DNA of 64,000 bases from Hirudinaria manillensis. Lineage: Eukaryota; Annelida; Clitellata; Hirudinida; Hirudinidae. The DNA lies in contig CM067532.1 in NCBI GenBank assembly GCA_034509925.1, forward strand, positions 7,595,180-7,659,179, given 5' to 3'. Below the pieces are notes generated by a model that worked only from the letters and a program-made list of their open reading frames with translations, was not told the origin of the DNA and did not search any database. How positions within the stretch are numbered: position 1 is the first letter of the stretch; each line of letters begins with the position of its first letter. The position numbers were made by a program, and so were the translations under genes. Shown one piece after another: positions 1 to 12,899 of this stretch.

Positions 1-1690
1 GGGCGCCTCCATTGTTTATCAATTACTTGACAGAACTGTACAGAAATAGTTGGGTTCAAATCAAGACTGCAGACGGAATTAGTAATCGCATTCAAGTGGG
101 CAGAGGCGTCAAGCAAGGAGATCCAATGTCTCCTATGCTTTTCAATGCCGTTATTGACATGGTCCTTAGCGAAGTGGACAAGTCAATCGGCGTAACAGGA
201 GACGCTGACTCCAAAATAAAATGCAACTACGTTGCCTTTGCTGACGACCTCTTGCTGATGTCTACAACAGACGTTGGAATGCAGATGATGCTTCAACAAC
301 TTGAAGGAGGAATGTCTAAGGTGGGATTAGCGATGAATCCAATCAAGTGCGCATCTCTTCGCACCGAGATAAACATCGCAAAAAGATCGTGGATTGTTAA
401 TCCGGAACCATATCTTGAAGTTCAACACACGAAAATCACTGCACTAAATATCATTGAAACCTACAAATATCTTGGTATTGAGATTGGGGCACGATTAAAA
501 TATGCATCAATAGCAGAAAAAATTCAAAAAGACCTACACTCCATTTCGCGCGCCCCTTTGGAACCACATCAGCGACTCTACATTCTCAGAACTCATCTCA
601 TGCCTGGCCTTGTACACCATCTCAGCTTCGAAAAAATAAGCCTCAAGTCTTTGAACGCCGCCGACGTCACCATTAGACGAACAGTTCGACATTGGTTGAA
701 ATTACCGAAGGACGTCCCCAATGCATTCCTGTATGCCCCAGTCAATATAAGAATTCGTCGCATGTCACAGGTCAAGAAGCCAAGGCGAATAGAGACCAGT
801 TCATGCTCGAATGGCTAATCGGAATTAGCAGAATGACGTCAGATCAATGGATCAACTGCGTGAAGGTTAGAGCCGCGGTCCTACACAACAGATTGCGGGA
901 ATCGAGGTACAAGATGTATTTGAGCACTCTCTGCACTGCTGGATGCCGGACTGAGGAGTCGCTGGGCCATATCATACAGCGGTGCCATGTTACCGATGGT
1001 CCTAGACATGTTAGACACAACTCCATTTTGGCCATGTTAGGAAGCAAACTTGAGAAGATGGGGTTTACTACCAGCATCGAACCCAGAATCCCGACGATAG
1101 AAGGAACAAAAATTCCTGATTTGTGCGCATGGAAAGGCTCCACATACGTCGTGTGTGACGTGGCAGTGGCATCGGATATTGCCGACTTGAATAAAATACA
1201 TGCCTCAAAAGTCGCAAAGTATGACCTTCCGGGAATCCACCAATGGATGAAGGAAAATAATCCGATGCCAGAACAACGGAGTCAGAAAGGTACCATCACC
1301 GCCCTGGTCTTGAACTGGAGAGGAGCAATAGCAGAAGAGTCTTGGAGGGTTTGGAGAAGATTTGGGGTCTCGAGGAGGTTCCTCATGTGGACCTCCATCA
1401 AAACGTTGCAGGAGACCCATAAGATTTGGCGAACTTATAAAAATAACGCCTGGAGAAGAAGAAAAAAGAAGTTGAATTGAATGACATTTGTGAATGTACA
1501 ATGACTCGTAAGATCGACTTGAAAGTTCCTTTTTTTGAATGGTCTGACGGGATTTCCCAGACCCATTGGCGGACCTAAAATTATTGAATCGGATTATGAA
1601 TTGTATGAATTGATTGCTTTTTGTGAGTTTTTGGCTGGGCTAATAAAAGGAAAAAAAAAAAAGAAAAAAAAAAAAAAAAAAAAAAAAAAT
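1..1690 (+). mobile_element. R2/R4-group RLE LINE, 3' half, 5' cut by window edge
   Basis: A non-LTR retrotransposon remnant that enters at the left edge of the window. It carries the reverse transcriptase palm, the C-terminal zinc finger and restriction-like endonuclease, then a short 3' UTR (about 1481-1650) with GGGATTTCCC near 1550 and GGGCTAATAAAA near 1636, and ends in an interrupted A-tract (1651-1689). The 5' part lies outside the window, so full length and target site cannot be judged. The RLE and zinc-finger layout separates it from APE-type LINEs such as CR1 or L1. Placement in the R2/R4/Dong neighbourhood is by motif only. Confidence 0.88.
3..1480 (+). pseudogene. LINE pol: reverse transcriptase + CCHC + RLE endonuclease, frameshifted
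   Basis: The first reading frame (about 3-770) shows the RT core KQGDPMSPMLFN and the catalytic AFADDLLLM (FADD box), then the thumb with RAPLEPHQRL, VRHWLKLP and DVPNAFLYAP, as in R2-type pols. Near 745-775 the homology jumps to another frame (to 1480), which carries the zinc finger CTAGC...H...C (C-x3-C-x7-H-x4-C) and the endonuclease PD-x12-D pair (KIPDLCAW...CDVAV), followed by WRGA and IWRTYK near the C-terminus. The segment normally linking thumb and zinc finger is shortened, so this is a frameshift with probable small deletion. The copy is therefore dead. It would have encoded target-primed reverse transcription in the nucleus. Residue spacing is seen directly; family assignment is from known motif order. 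Confidence 0.85.
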
Positions 1691-1699
1691 AATGATAGA

Positions 1700-4260
1700 A
1701 GTGATATTTCTCATCTAGAAATGATAATGCATGCTTATATTATAATATAATTTTTGGACATATAGTTCACACTGAATTTCTAGGAACTATTTCATAAACA
1801 AAAACATAGAATAGTGTAAATCGAGAATCTGAAAAGCTCCATCTCTAAACTCCAGAAACAGAATCGTTTCCATGGAAACACGTGGTGGCACGTGTTCCGA
1901 GTCGTCGGGTGCAAAAGGAAAGATGATGAAGAAGAAGAAGAAGATGTGACAAGCAGCTGTTTTGATTCCTGAACTGGATTCGTTGGCAGGGAACATTGGT
2001 CCGGCGAGATTCAATATTTTCTTTCAAATGGAAAAATAATTGAGGCCCTGGAATTGGAGAGAACGCCAGATAGCCCAGGGATGTCGTTTATTTTTATTTT
2101 TTTATTATTTTTATTATTATTATTTTCGGTGGTTATTTTTTTCTAATGTGCTTATTTGAAATTATTTGAATTCTCTCTGCTGAAACACGTACTTTAATTT
2201 ACTGAATAATTGATCGTCGATTCGTTAATTTTTAATGGAAAACATTAAAAATGGCGGCGCTTCAATCGCAAAACACGCTTGGAAAGCCCAAATTACGTGT
2301 CAGGGAACAGAAATTTTTCCGAAATTCGCTGTCAATTACGCGCTCGATTTTTAGGGAACACCTCGAAGCATCGTTGAAAATTGAAAACCGCACAAGACGG
2401 CCTCGCAAAGGGGGCTAATTTCTCTGCTTCAACAACAGTCAAATTGGAGAATTTCAAACTCGCTCTAATTCTTATCTTTAACTTTAGAATATTGCTTTGA
2501 TTAGGCAATAAAAACATGTAATTAAATCAGTATTTCAAGTAAATTGAAATGATTGAAGGATTTAAAACTTGTTTTTTAAAACTATTATTAAATTAAAAAC
2601 CATATTTAGCAAATGAAATGGTCGAAAAACATTTCTCGTTATCTGGAAAAGCGTGCAGGAAAATTTCAATCGATCTTTTGGATATCTTCCGGTGTGACAT
2701 TATTTGACTCTCAAGACGAACAGTGAAAAGATAAAATCCAAGAATAAACATCTACCAAGCCATAAATATTTGCCAGAATTTGCACCAAAAATGTCCAAAT
2801 CACCAGAATTTCCACCCAACTTTGCATCGAATTTTTACAAACTCCCCCGACTCCTGAGGCCTGTCCAGTGCATGTAATTAGTCGAGTCTGGAACTTAATT
2901 GATCAACCCAAGCGGGGATTGTCGCTGTGGGAGAAACATTTGCACTGATTGATATTAATGGATGCTCGAACATAAATTTATTTCTTATTAAGAAAAATAG
3001 TATTTAATGCCGGTCAATTGCAGTCATAAATAGGTAACAATAATAATAACTTTACTAAATCAATAAAATAAAATAATTTATTAAAATTTTCCAACAATTA
3101 ACCATTAATTACATACAAGATATGTGTAAAACAAATTACAATTTGCAGCATAATCGTGCAAAATGATTTTCGGCGACAAAAAATATTTTCACAATTTAAT
3201 GTCATAAAATGTTTGCAAAGTATTTAAAAAGAAAGTATTTAATTTTGCCAATCAAAAGTAAATTATCTGAAGACGATTTTGTCGTTCAAATGTCATCTTG
3301 TTATCGTGAATTGTTGATAAAATACTCAACAAATTGAAAAATTAATTCCGAATAAATTGAAAATAGGAGCAAAAATTCTAAAAAACAAACTTAAAAAAAC
3401 ATGCAAAAATCATGATTATAAAAAAAATTGCAAAGTCAGAATAACTCCCCTGAAAACGTTCAAATAAATTTTCCAACTTTTTTTTCATCTTTACAATCTT
3501 CAGTGGTTTTGAAAATTTTATTATTTTAAAAATAAATCACAATAAATGTTTGATTTATTAGAAATATTAAAACGTTCGTGAGTAAAAAATAAATAATCAT
3601 TTTTCTTAAAAAATATAAATCTTTTCAAATCGGGCTGAAGAGGATTGATGGATTGATCAAAAGTGGATTGAAAATGGGTCGATTGATTGAAGGATTGCAG
3701 TTCGATTGAAGATGTGTTGATGGATTGAGTGCAGGTGGAAGAAGCCAACCTTTTTAAACTTTGCCAGCGAATCACTTCCGGTTTCTCTTCCTTAATAATT
3801 CCAAACTAATTTCAAACATTTGCTTGTTTTAAAAATAAATAACCCAAATACTTAATAATAACTTTAAATAAATGATAATAATAATAATAACAATAATGTT
3901 ATTGCTTTAATCGTTGATGGAGAGTTACAGAAATATGAGTTTCAAGCACGAGCGGATTTATTATGAAAAAATTCATAAATATTAAATTAAATTTTTAAAA
4001 CTATTTTTTATGTTTTCTATATTTTTTTTATAATTGTCAAAAATCAATGCAAAACGAACCAGTGTAAACTGAAATAGCATTCAAAATGTCCTTTTTAAAT
4101 AAACATTTGTTTGAAATTAAACCGATAATATTTTTTTTTTAATCTGAATTTCAACAACAATTTATGTTTTGGATAAAATTATTCAAAAATATGTCGACAT
4201 TTTTTATCCATTTAAGTCGATTTGATGAATAAAAATTCAAAGGCATTTCCATCTTCTACT
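1700..4260. other. AT-rich intergenic DNA, no gene seen
   Basis: Mostly A/T runs with short unconnected ORFs. A slightly more complex stretch at 1850-2060 and 2220-2520 contains no recognisable domain. A TGATTGA-rich stretch at 3640-3735 is a degenerate short repeat. Confidence 0.6.
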
Positions 4261-4261
4261 G

Positions 4262-4345
4262 AATGGATGATGATGATGATGATGACGGCAGTATTGATTG
4301 TGATGACGATGACGGTGGTGGTGGTGACGTTGATGATGATGATGA
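4262..4345. repeat. (GAT/GAC)n trinucleotide tract
   Basis: Imperfect GATGATGAT and GACGATGACG runs. The same GAT/GAC or complementary ATC/GTC tracts recur at 8700-8740, 15540-15620, 22700-22770, 23530-23625, 33450-33615, 37250-37290, 40940-41006 and 47825-47970. The apparent Asp-, Met- or Ser-rich ORFs through them are repeat artefacts. Confidence 0.85.
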
Positions 4346-4645
4346 TGCCCCTCTCCATCGGAGAGTAACGTCCTGCGATCCATCAAGTCGTGACTGGATT
4401 AATATTTCCAGGCGGTGATGCATTGATTTTTTAATAAAAGCGCTCGAGTTGCCTCAAGGTTACGAAAGTTGGAAATGAATCCCCGCTGACCGACAGGCCA
4501 AGGCTTCGAAACCCGGCTTGATCTTGGCTCCGGGAGGTGTCAGAAGTGAAGCGTGATCGATGGAACGTCGACGAAGAGACAAAGACAGATAGTTTTCCAT
4601 GTACCCACCCTTATGTACACACGCAGACACACGTACACGGACATA

Positions 4646-4702
4646 TCCACCCACCCACCCACCCACCCACACACCCACACACACACACACATACACAAAC
4701 AA
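4646..4702. repeat. (CCCA)n/(CA)n tract
   Basis: Five or more CCCA units pass into ACAC repeats. His/Pro-Thr or Gly-Val ORFs across it are low-complexity artefacts. Confidence 0.85.
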
Positions 4703-4909
4703 GCACAGGTCCACAGATGACGCGTATTATACGGAAGTTATAAATTGTGTTTTTGCAATCTCGTTTCAAGAATGTAATCAGGAAACCCGGGTTTACGTCA
4801 GTCATGCTCTGATTTCTAGTTTTATTTTTAATAAACCCCCTCAAATGTATTTAACGCAATAATAATAATTATTATTATAGAATATTTATTATAGTCATTA
4901 TTATTATTA

Positions 4910-5200
4910 TTACTTAATGAATAATGTATTGAGGTGGTTACCAATAATACTGTCATTACTATTCAGAGCGATCCGTCTAAAAACAAACCCGTGAGGGTAG
5001 AACATTGACACCCCACGGGGCATCCGAGGGTGGGTCATAATTCGGAGATATGGATTGATCAGGTCCGCGACTAGGGTCCCAAGAGACCGCTGTGGGCGAT
5101 AAAACAGGAGCGGAGAGGAGACTGGAGGAGTCTCTCCCCATCTCAGGCCACCCAATTCCACCCCTAAAGAACTTTTCCAAATCATCTTCTCAACTTCTTG
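4910..5200. other. Higher-complexity island, coding status unresolved
   Basis: Base composition is clearly less AT-rich than the surroundings and two minus-strand frames are open, but I recognise no domain and no convincing splice pair. It could be an exon, a conserved noncoding element or an old repeat. Confidence 0.3.
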
Positions 5201-5209
5201 ACCTCGTCA

Positions 5210-8200
5210 GGAATGACAATTGGTCGGGTAAAATAGGGATATTAAAATAAGATTTAAAAAAAATGGAATTCTGATTTCACGATTTAAATTCTTCTCGAGT
5301 AGTTTCATTAAAAGTTCAGGAAACTAAACAAACCAAAGAATTGAAAGAATGAATACTCCTCAACCTACAAACATACAAACAAACAAACAAATACAAACAT
5401 GCAAATTTACGCGTACAAAAAGACATACAAACACGAATGCATGGACGCTTTGATCTTTGATCTTTGTTAAAATATGGAAGCTTGTGATTTCGTCGGTGGT
5501 GCCATCTTTTTTTTGTTTTCAATTATTTTTCATTTTTCAATTAATTTTTAAGTTTTTCCGTTCTAAAGTCGTAAGAATTGAAGTAGAATTTAGAAAGGAG
5601 TTTAAATCGAACAATAAAAAAGAAATTAATTAATTTTAAATAAAAATAATCATTAATATAAAATTATAAAATGCATGTAATCAAGATTTATAATAATAAT
5701 AATAATAAATAATTTTAACCACATTCTAAATGTTACTAATTTAAAATTTAATCCTGTTTTTGTTTTCACCAAATAAATTCAAGGAATTAAAATATTTCTT
5801 GAAGTAAATTTTCCAATTTTAGTTCCGACGACTTTCTGGAGTCCAATTGTTACCGTTTACAAAGACATTAATTAAAAACTATTTTATATTTTATGTATTT
5901 AAAATCAATTCCTTTTTAATCCATTTTTCTTTCTTGAAATAATTCTGAAAATGGAATTACTTTTTCCATTTCAAGTGAAAATTATTTTTCATTTTTTGAA
6001 AATTGAAAAGCATTTCCATTTAATTGGATTAGTTTTCATAAAATTAAAAAATTAAAAAAATTGGCTGTTCGTGGTTTTAACCAAGGTTAAGGTTGGATTT
6101 ATCAAGTTTTGCCGAATTATTATTTACAGAAAATAATAAAATGGTGTTTCAACATTCATGAATTATTAATAAGCATTATTAAAATTACTTGTTTATTTAT
6201 TTAATTAATTAATTTTATTTATTTAATAATCAAAAGGATAGTAGTCCTTACTATGCTTACTAAGTCCATGGGAATTGTGCAAAATTGTGCTTTAATTCGT
6301 TAAAAATATTACGGTTCAATTACAGCGTAAAAATAAATTACTATGAATTAAGTGAAATAAATTAAAAATTAAATGTATAATATAAACAATACATTACATA
6401 AATACTGATGATTCACTTTTTTGTGAGCCTCAATCCCACCAGAAGGTAAATCCACAGTAAGCAAAGTATTGTATATCAGGATATTTATAAAAATAAATAT
6501 GCCTTATAACATATTTTAATACTTTTAAATACATTTTTAATTACGAATTTATTTTCATAAATCATTTTAATACTTTGTAATGTATTGTTTATCTTCATAC
6601 AATTGGGGGGTCTTCGGATACAATTGTTTGTTTCGATACATTTTCAACCCAACCGGGGATTCCAGTATCAAAGACATGACGGACAGCAAGTCATCACCGA
6701 TTCTTTTCAACACTTTCCCGCGGGTAATAAAAGTGCGAGTTTCTCAGGCAATAAGTTATAATTAATTTTTTATGTATTACCGTGTTTTCCAATAAATTTT
6801 AAACCTTCATAGTCTTTTTTTTTTCTGTCTTTTTAATTTTATTTTCTATTTATTTATTTTTTTTTTGTTTTTGAGTTTTTAGAATTTCATTAAAAATTCA
6901 TTATCCACGGGTCCGTCTGATTTTCCAGGGCACTCCGTATTTATCCTTATTAGCCAAAAGACGGCAACAAAAGCGGACGGGAAAGCCCGGTCTTTCGACA
7001 TGCGAGAATAACACGTCTGCTTGTTAATCACCTCCGGACGGATTCGCAACTTGCCCGGATTGGAAAATAAGGTTTCCAAACCGGGATGTACAACTCCATG
7101 ACTTGAATATCAGACCGGCGTCAGTGACGTGGTTAAGCATTCCAGATCATCAACATCTTATTACGTGCTCCTCTCGTGACGACCTCATAAATATTAACGA
7201 TTACTTTTCCAGAACCTCATTAATTTACTAATGCCTTGTTAACAAGCAATGGGTCAATAAATTTGCGCTAGAAAAATTCTTCTTTAAAATTTACAGCATG
7301 ATATTTCACGCTGTGATAATTCGAACCAACGTGATACTCTCATTAATTTAGAATGTCGTCTTCTTCTTTTTCATCCTCATCACAATCATCACCGTCACCA
7401 TTGCCATCATTATTATCACCGTGGTCATCCCTATCCGTGACAATGACGGTAATGAAATATCTGGAAGGAGTGACGTAACCATGCTGGGGTACATTATGCG
7501 CGTGACCTCCGACCTCTGGTAACGAACAATCCCCTATTGGGGAGAGTGACAGACGAGTGTGCATATTTAATTTGAATCAAATCCTGGCACACCAGCGCTT
7601 CATCAGGAGAGAGCCGCGGGAACGGAAATCAAATAACGCGTCGTTTGGAGTTCGAATCGCGTGTAATCAGAGTTACGTTGTGGACCTTCTGAGGTTAGGA
7701 ACAGATTTTACTGCATGGATTCTGACTGCAACAACTAGGACTGCAACCGACACTATCACTACTACCAGTCAATGGGAATATTGGATAAGTGACAGGCAAA
7801 ATATAACTCGCAATCGATGGACTTCTGGGGATCTTTAGCACCTAATATACTCAGTCTCTAACTCAACATCACCCAAGCCATACCTAAACCGTACCCAAAC
7901 TTTAGTGATACCATGACAACCTTTACTACGTTAGTATCGGTTCCACGACAATCAGCTCGGACAAGCGGACAATTGTGCAGGCAATGAAACAAGGAAGTAC
8001 GTCCATTAAAATGGAACTGTGCCAAATTCTGGAATAATAAATGACACTATTGATGCATGAAAACGTTTTCATTAAATTATAAAGGTTATTAAAAGATATT
8101 ATTTATCAGAGATAAATCAAATATATTATTAATCTCGTTAAAAATAAGATTTAAATAATTGTAATAAATTAAATTATGAACATTTTAGTAAAGCAATTTT

Positions 8201-11200
8201 TTTTTGTTTTTCTTAAAAGAAATTTTGACTTTCATGTTACTGAGCTGAAAAAGGAAAAAAAACCAACTGACCAATCAAAACGCAAACTCCTCATCACGTG
8301 ATCATCCGGAAGAAATTCCCAGAAGTAAAAATAAACAAGGAGAGTCAGAGACGCATCCCGAAGGAGGAAAGGAAAGGAAATGGAAAACCCACCAATCAAT
8401 GGAGGTCCCTGTTTGCAGTCCCAGACTTAGAATTTAATGAGGACAATTTCATACCAAACGAGGCTTACTATGACAATCATCTTTCTCTCCAAAATTCAAC
8501 CCCAATTTTTTTTTTTGTGGAGGGTTGTGGCTATGGCTGGGGCTGGGGTTGAGGTTGGCGTTTGGGCAGGAGAGATTGTTTCTTCGAGTGGATTCTTATT
8601 TTAGAAAGAAATTAGTGACCGAAAGTGTTGTTTAATTGGGACAATAACTCACTTCGTGGGCCAGATGAGCTCCAAGGACGTCCATTCATCAAATAGAATG
8701 ATAATGACGACGACGACGACGATGACGATGATGATGATCATCTACTGTAATTTCATATCTTTGCTTGGTCATTAAAGCTCTTCATAATTCATTGCAAACG
8801 ATGCTGTCCACCGTCACCGATCATCATCATAACCCTTATCATCGTCGTAGTCGTCGTCAGCTTCTTATGGGGGTGGACTGCTCTTAATCTAAATTGCTTA
8901 GAATTGACATCTTATAATTCTTGCCTCCGATTTCCGCAACATTAATCTTTCGAGCAATTCCTTCTCTCCTGGAAGCATCGATTGGGTTCCATGCTGCTTC
9001 GGACTTTTTTAAAATGTCGTCACGGTCCCCTCAGGACGGGTCTTGGAAGTTATTTGTCCGACTGTGGAAATTCGGGTCGAATCGCCTGGAGACTCTCCGA
9101 TGATGGATGGCCGGGGAAGGAGCCACTGACGGGTATGAATCTCATGCGAAGCCCCCGTCAAAAAGCAATGAAGAAAAACGATTCCCAATAAACAACAAAG
9201 TCGACCGTCGATAAATAACGGGGCTTTTAATGCGGACCTCGGATTTTGTCGCATTTCGTCGATGATTTTCTGCAATTTTTTTTTTTTTTGACATCCGAAC
9301 TTCAAACGATTTCCTTGCTTTGAAATGGAAAATTTGAAACGCTGTCGAGAGTTGAATTTCTAAAAGTGCTTCCTGTTCGTGCAGCGAGAAATTATTTTTC
9401 TTGTTTTTCTTGTTTTGTTTTTTTTTATTTTATTAAAATTCACTTTCGGTTTTAAATTCGTATTTTTAAATAAATTTAAAGAAATTCTAGAATAAAATAT
9501 TTTAATCAAGCAAATGTATTTTTATCCTAACAAGTAAATGTTTCGAGATTTGTTTGTTTTAAAATCTTCCAAAAGCCTTCGGTTGCAAAAAGAATTTTTC
9601 AAAATGCTTCAAAACTAGCTTTATGGAAATTGGAAAAGAACGAAAAGAAAAAACTTTGATTATAGTTATTGAAAGATAAAAACTCTAAACTTAAAAACGT
9701 TGGCACATGCTGCACGAGTACATTTTTTGATGTCCAAAATTTTAAGCATTAAATTTTAAATGCGAAAATCATTATAAAAAAAAACACTTAATTAAAAAAA
9801 CGAAACAACTAAATAGGCATTTTTTTCTTAGCATTCGTTTAACGTCTTAAATTGGCATCCAACTTTCTTCCACGAAGTTTTTCATCGTCTTAGGTTGGGT
9901 CGAGGGGGTGTGGTGGATTCTCGCGGTCGCCCGGAAGCACGGTCTAAAGTGATTTCGGTGGAAACAGAAATTCTGGTTTCATCTTCACTATACTCGAAAA
10001 AGGACTCGTTCATGCATAATTCCCAAGTTTCATACAAAAAATTGAAGCAAAACGAAAGACTGAACTTCTTAACACTCTATTTACATAAATTCTTCGTGGA
10101 TTTCGTTCGATTTTAATTGCTAATCTTCACGACTTGTCGAGTGAAACGCGGACGATGTTTACGATCAGCTCTGCTTAAAACCAACCCCTGCCTGGAGAAT
10201 AAGTTGAAGTTTGCTGGAGTTTTTTTTGTGTTTTGAAATCACGACATTCACTTGGGACGCAACGAGGGACCAGAAGCATGGATTTTATTTGCATTTTCAG
10301 ATACTTCATGGAAATGTTTCTATTTGTCAGATTTTAAAATTTAATCTCAGAAAATAAGGTCCTACCAACTTTATATTTAACGCTTTATGTGATAATTTAA
10401 AAAATGAAAGAGACACCTAAAAGTGTCAGTCAAATTCATTCCAATCATCGTAAACAGGAACTCAGCATAAAATCGCCATGACACCAATTTGACTGAACAC
10501 GCAATCAAAGAAAACTCGCAATTTAAACTTGAAGCACATCAGGGATATAAATTAACATCATTTTGTTTGATTTCATTTTCATTTCAAAGGAGAGAAAAAG
10601 CGTAAAAACTTTTTATCTTCCATCGAGTTTTTTTTTTTAAGACTTAAAAATTATTTGCTCCACTTTTGGGAAAAGGTATTTCGACGTTAGCGGAAGATTT
10701 TTAACATTTTTAATTTTTTTTAATAAATTTATATTCAAATAAATTGTTAAAATCCACCTTTTGAAACCTATTCTTACTTCTATTGTGAACTTGATTTTTT
10801 GCAATTTAGCCACGATTAGAAGGAAATCAACTTTATTCCGTTCACGTTTTACGAAACAAAATAGAATTATTAAATCTAATTTAGTAATTTATAAAAACAA
10901 ATGCTCGAAAGTCAAAAGAACGCCATTAAATTTCAACTCAGTTGATTTAAGTCTGATTTTCTTCTTTTTGTTTTTAAGGTCAATTTGATCGAAGCGGATT
11001 GTTTGGGAGGAAAGAGTCACGTGGGTATTCATCCTCGTTTCCATCCATCAGTTGTTCCTTCCGACCATCGGACTCCAGGGAATGAAGTCTAAAAATATCA
11101 ATCCCCTCATCCAAGCAACTCGCAGAAACTTTTTCCATCGATCCATCTTTCAATCCACCTTTCAGTCCTTCTTTCTTTCGATCCATCTTTCAGTCCTTTT

Positions 11201-11260
11201 CCAATTTTTATTCTCCGAAATGGTTCAAGGAGATCATGTTGGATGAGCAACGTGGAGTTG
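5210..11260. other. AT-rich intergenic DNA with a few complex islands, no gene supported
   Basis: Long A/T-rich stretches with small microsatellites. Less AT-rich islands lie at about 6640-7150, 7490-7990 and 8890-9250. Each carries only short ORFs without a recognisable motif. Confidence 0.5.
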
Positions 11261-11270
11261 ATGAGATAAA

Positions 11271-11526
11271 CCATCCATCCATCCATCCATCCATCCATCC
11301 ATCCATCCATCCATCCATCCATCCATCCATCCATCCATCCATCCATCCATCCATCCATCCATCCATCCATCCATCCATCCATCCATCCATCCATCCATCC
11401 ATCCATCCATCCATCCATCCATCCATCCATCCATCCATCCATCCATCCATCCATCCATCCATCCATCCATCCATCCATCCATCCATCCATCCATCCATCC
11501 ATCCATCCATCCATCCATCCATCCAT

Positions 11527-11560
<34 letters not shown>

Positions 11561-11764
11561 GTCCATCCGTCCATCCGTCCATCCGTCCATCCGTCCATCC
11601 GTCCATCCGTCCATCCGTCCATCCGTCCATCCGTCCATCCGTCCATCCGTCCATCCGTCCATCCGTCCATCCATCCATCCGTCCATCCGTCCATCCATCC
11701 ATCCGTCCATCCGTCCATCCGTCCATCCGTCCATCCGTCCATCCGTCCGTCCGTCCGTCCGTCC
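11271..11764. repeat. (ATCC)n array passing into an (ATCCGTCC)n higher-order array
   Basis: A pure ATCC tetranucleotide run from 11271 to about 11552 switches to an alternating 8-bp unit ATCCGTCC from about 11549 to 11740, interrupted by short returns to pure ATCC near 11668-11702, and ends in pure GTCC (about 11743-11763). All reading frames through it are open, giving spurious Ile-His-Pro-Ser or Trp-Met-Asp-Gly proteins, which are not genes. Confidence 0.97.
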
Positions 11765-12013
11765 CTCTTCCTGACAGTTCTCTCGAACATGTCGGGTAGT
11801 TATTCTTCAGATGAGATTTAAAATTTTTTGTTGTATTTATTTGTACTTGTTAATCGAATAATTTATTTTTCATTTGTGTATCCGCCAAAAGGACGATCTT
11901 ATTTAAAAATACCGGCAACCAAAGCAAAGTTGAAGATTATCATTGCATTCATTAACTTTTAAAATACTGAAATCTGATCACTTGAAATACATTTTGGTGA
12001 TGAAAAATAATTA

Positions 12014-12152
12014 ATTCATAAATTTAAAATATTTTAAGTCATAAATTTAAAATATTTTAAGTCATAAATTTAAAATATTTTAAGTCATAAATTTAAAATA
12101 TTTTAATTCATAAATTTAAAATAATTTAATTCTTAAATTTAAAATATTTATT
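12014..12152. repeat. 23-bp minisatellite, about 5-6 units
   Basis: Tandem units built on ATAAATTTAAAATATTTTAA plus GTC. The first units are almost identical and the last two degenerate, with GTC replaced by TTC. Confidence 0.85.
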
Positions 12153-12234
12153 TCTGTCATCAACAATTTAAGTGACTAAGGATAAACAATGACGTTATTA
12201 AGCTCTTAAGATGCTATTAAAATTCAAATAACCA

Positions 12235-12430
12235 TTAATTATATATTATACAATTATGCATATATATAATATATTATAATTATATTATAATATTATATTA
12301 TAATGCAATTCGATTACATAATATATTATTATATATAAATAACATAATATATAATATATAATTACACATATATAATATTTATAACAATTATTTATTAAAT
12401 AATTTATATTTTATTATATTTTAATGCAAT
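12235..12430. repeat. TA-rich simple sequence
   Basis: ATATATAATATATTAT-type sequence, strongly self-complementary and almost pure A/T. Nothing coding. Confidence 0.8.
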
Positions 12431-12809
12431 TCGATTCAAGCGGACAAAGAATTTGATGAACTTCCGACATGAGGAAGTCATTTGTTTGGAAATTTCGAAA
12501 TTATTTCAATTCTTATCTTATTTCTCATTTATTTCATGATTTAATTTAAATTTATTTTTATTAGAAATATTAATTATTTATTTCAGACAAATTGAATTAA
12601 ATAAATAATAAATTCCTGGAGGAGACCTGAAGTGAATATTCTGGATTTAAAGGAAAGGAAGTTTGGAAGAGTTTCATTTCCTTCTGATTTTGTTTTAAAA
12701 TTAATTTAATTGTATTAATTTAAATAAGATTTTATTCTGTTTGTTTGAAATTTTAAATTATAAATTATAATAATTAATAATTATAAATTATAATAAATGT
12801 AATATAATA

Positions 12810-12895
12810 TAGTTTGTTAGTTTTTGTTGAAAGTTTTATGTTTTTGTTCAGGCGAGGGGTTCGCCCGTGCCTTATGTAATAATAATAATAATAAT
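12810..12895 (+). mobile_element. Dead-on-arrival 3' tail of the CR1/Jockey-like LINE
   Basis: The block AGGCGAGGGGTTCGCCCGTG (12850-12869), followed by CCTTATGTAATAATAATAA, is almost identical to the 3' end of the LINE at 31247-32262. GGCGA and TCGCC form a small hairpin. The tail then runs into TAA repeats. Only the last 60-80 bp of the element is present, as expected for an extreme 5' truncation. Confidence 0.8.
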
Positions 12896-12899
12896 TATA

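Noticed and set aside
4460..4743. Overlapping His/Thr/Pro-rich and Val/Gly-rich ORFs on both strands
   Set aside because: They derive from the CCCA/CA microsatellite.
11271..11764. CRISPR array or satellite-type direct repeats with spacers
   Set aside because: Tetranucleotide and octanucleotide repeats without spacers in a eukaryotic genome; no cas-like genes.
11107..11799. Long open frames encoding Trp-Met-Asp-Gly or Ile-His-Pro-Ser repeats on both strands
   Set aside because: They are translations of the (ATCC)n array; a tetranucleotide without stop codons is open in all frames.
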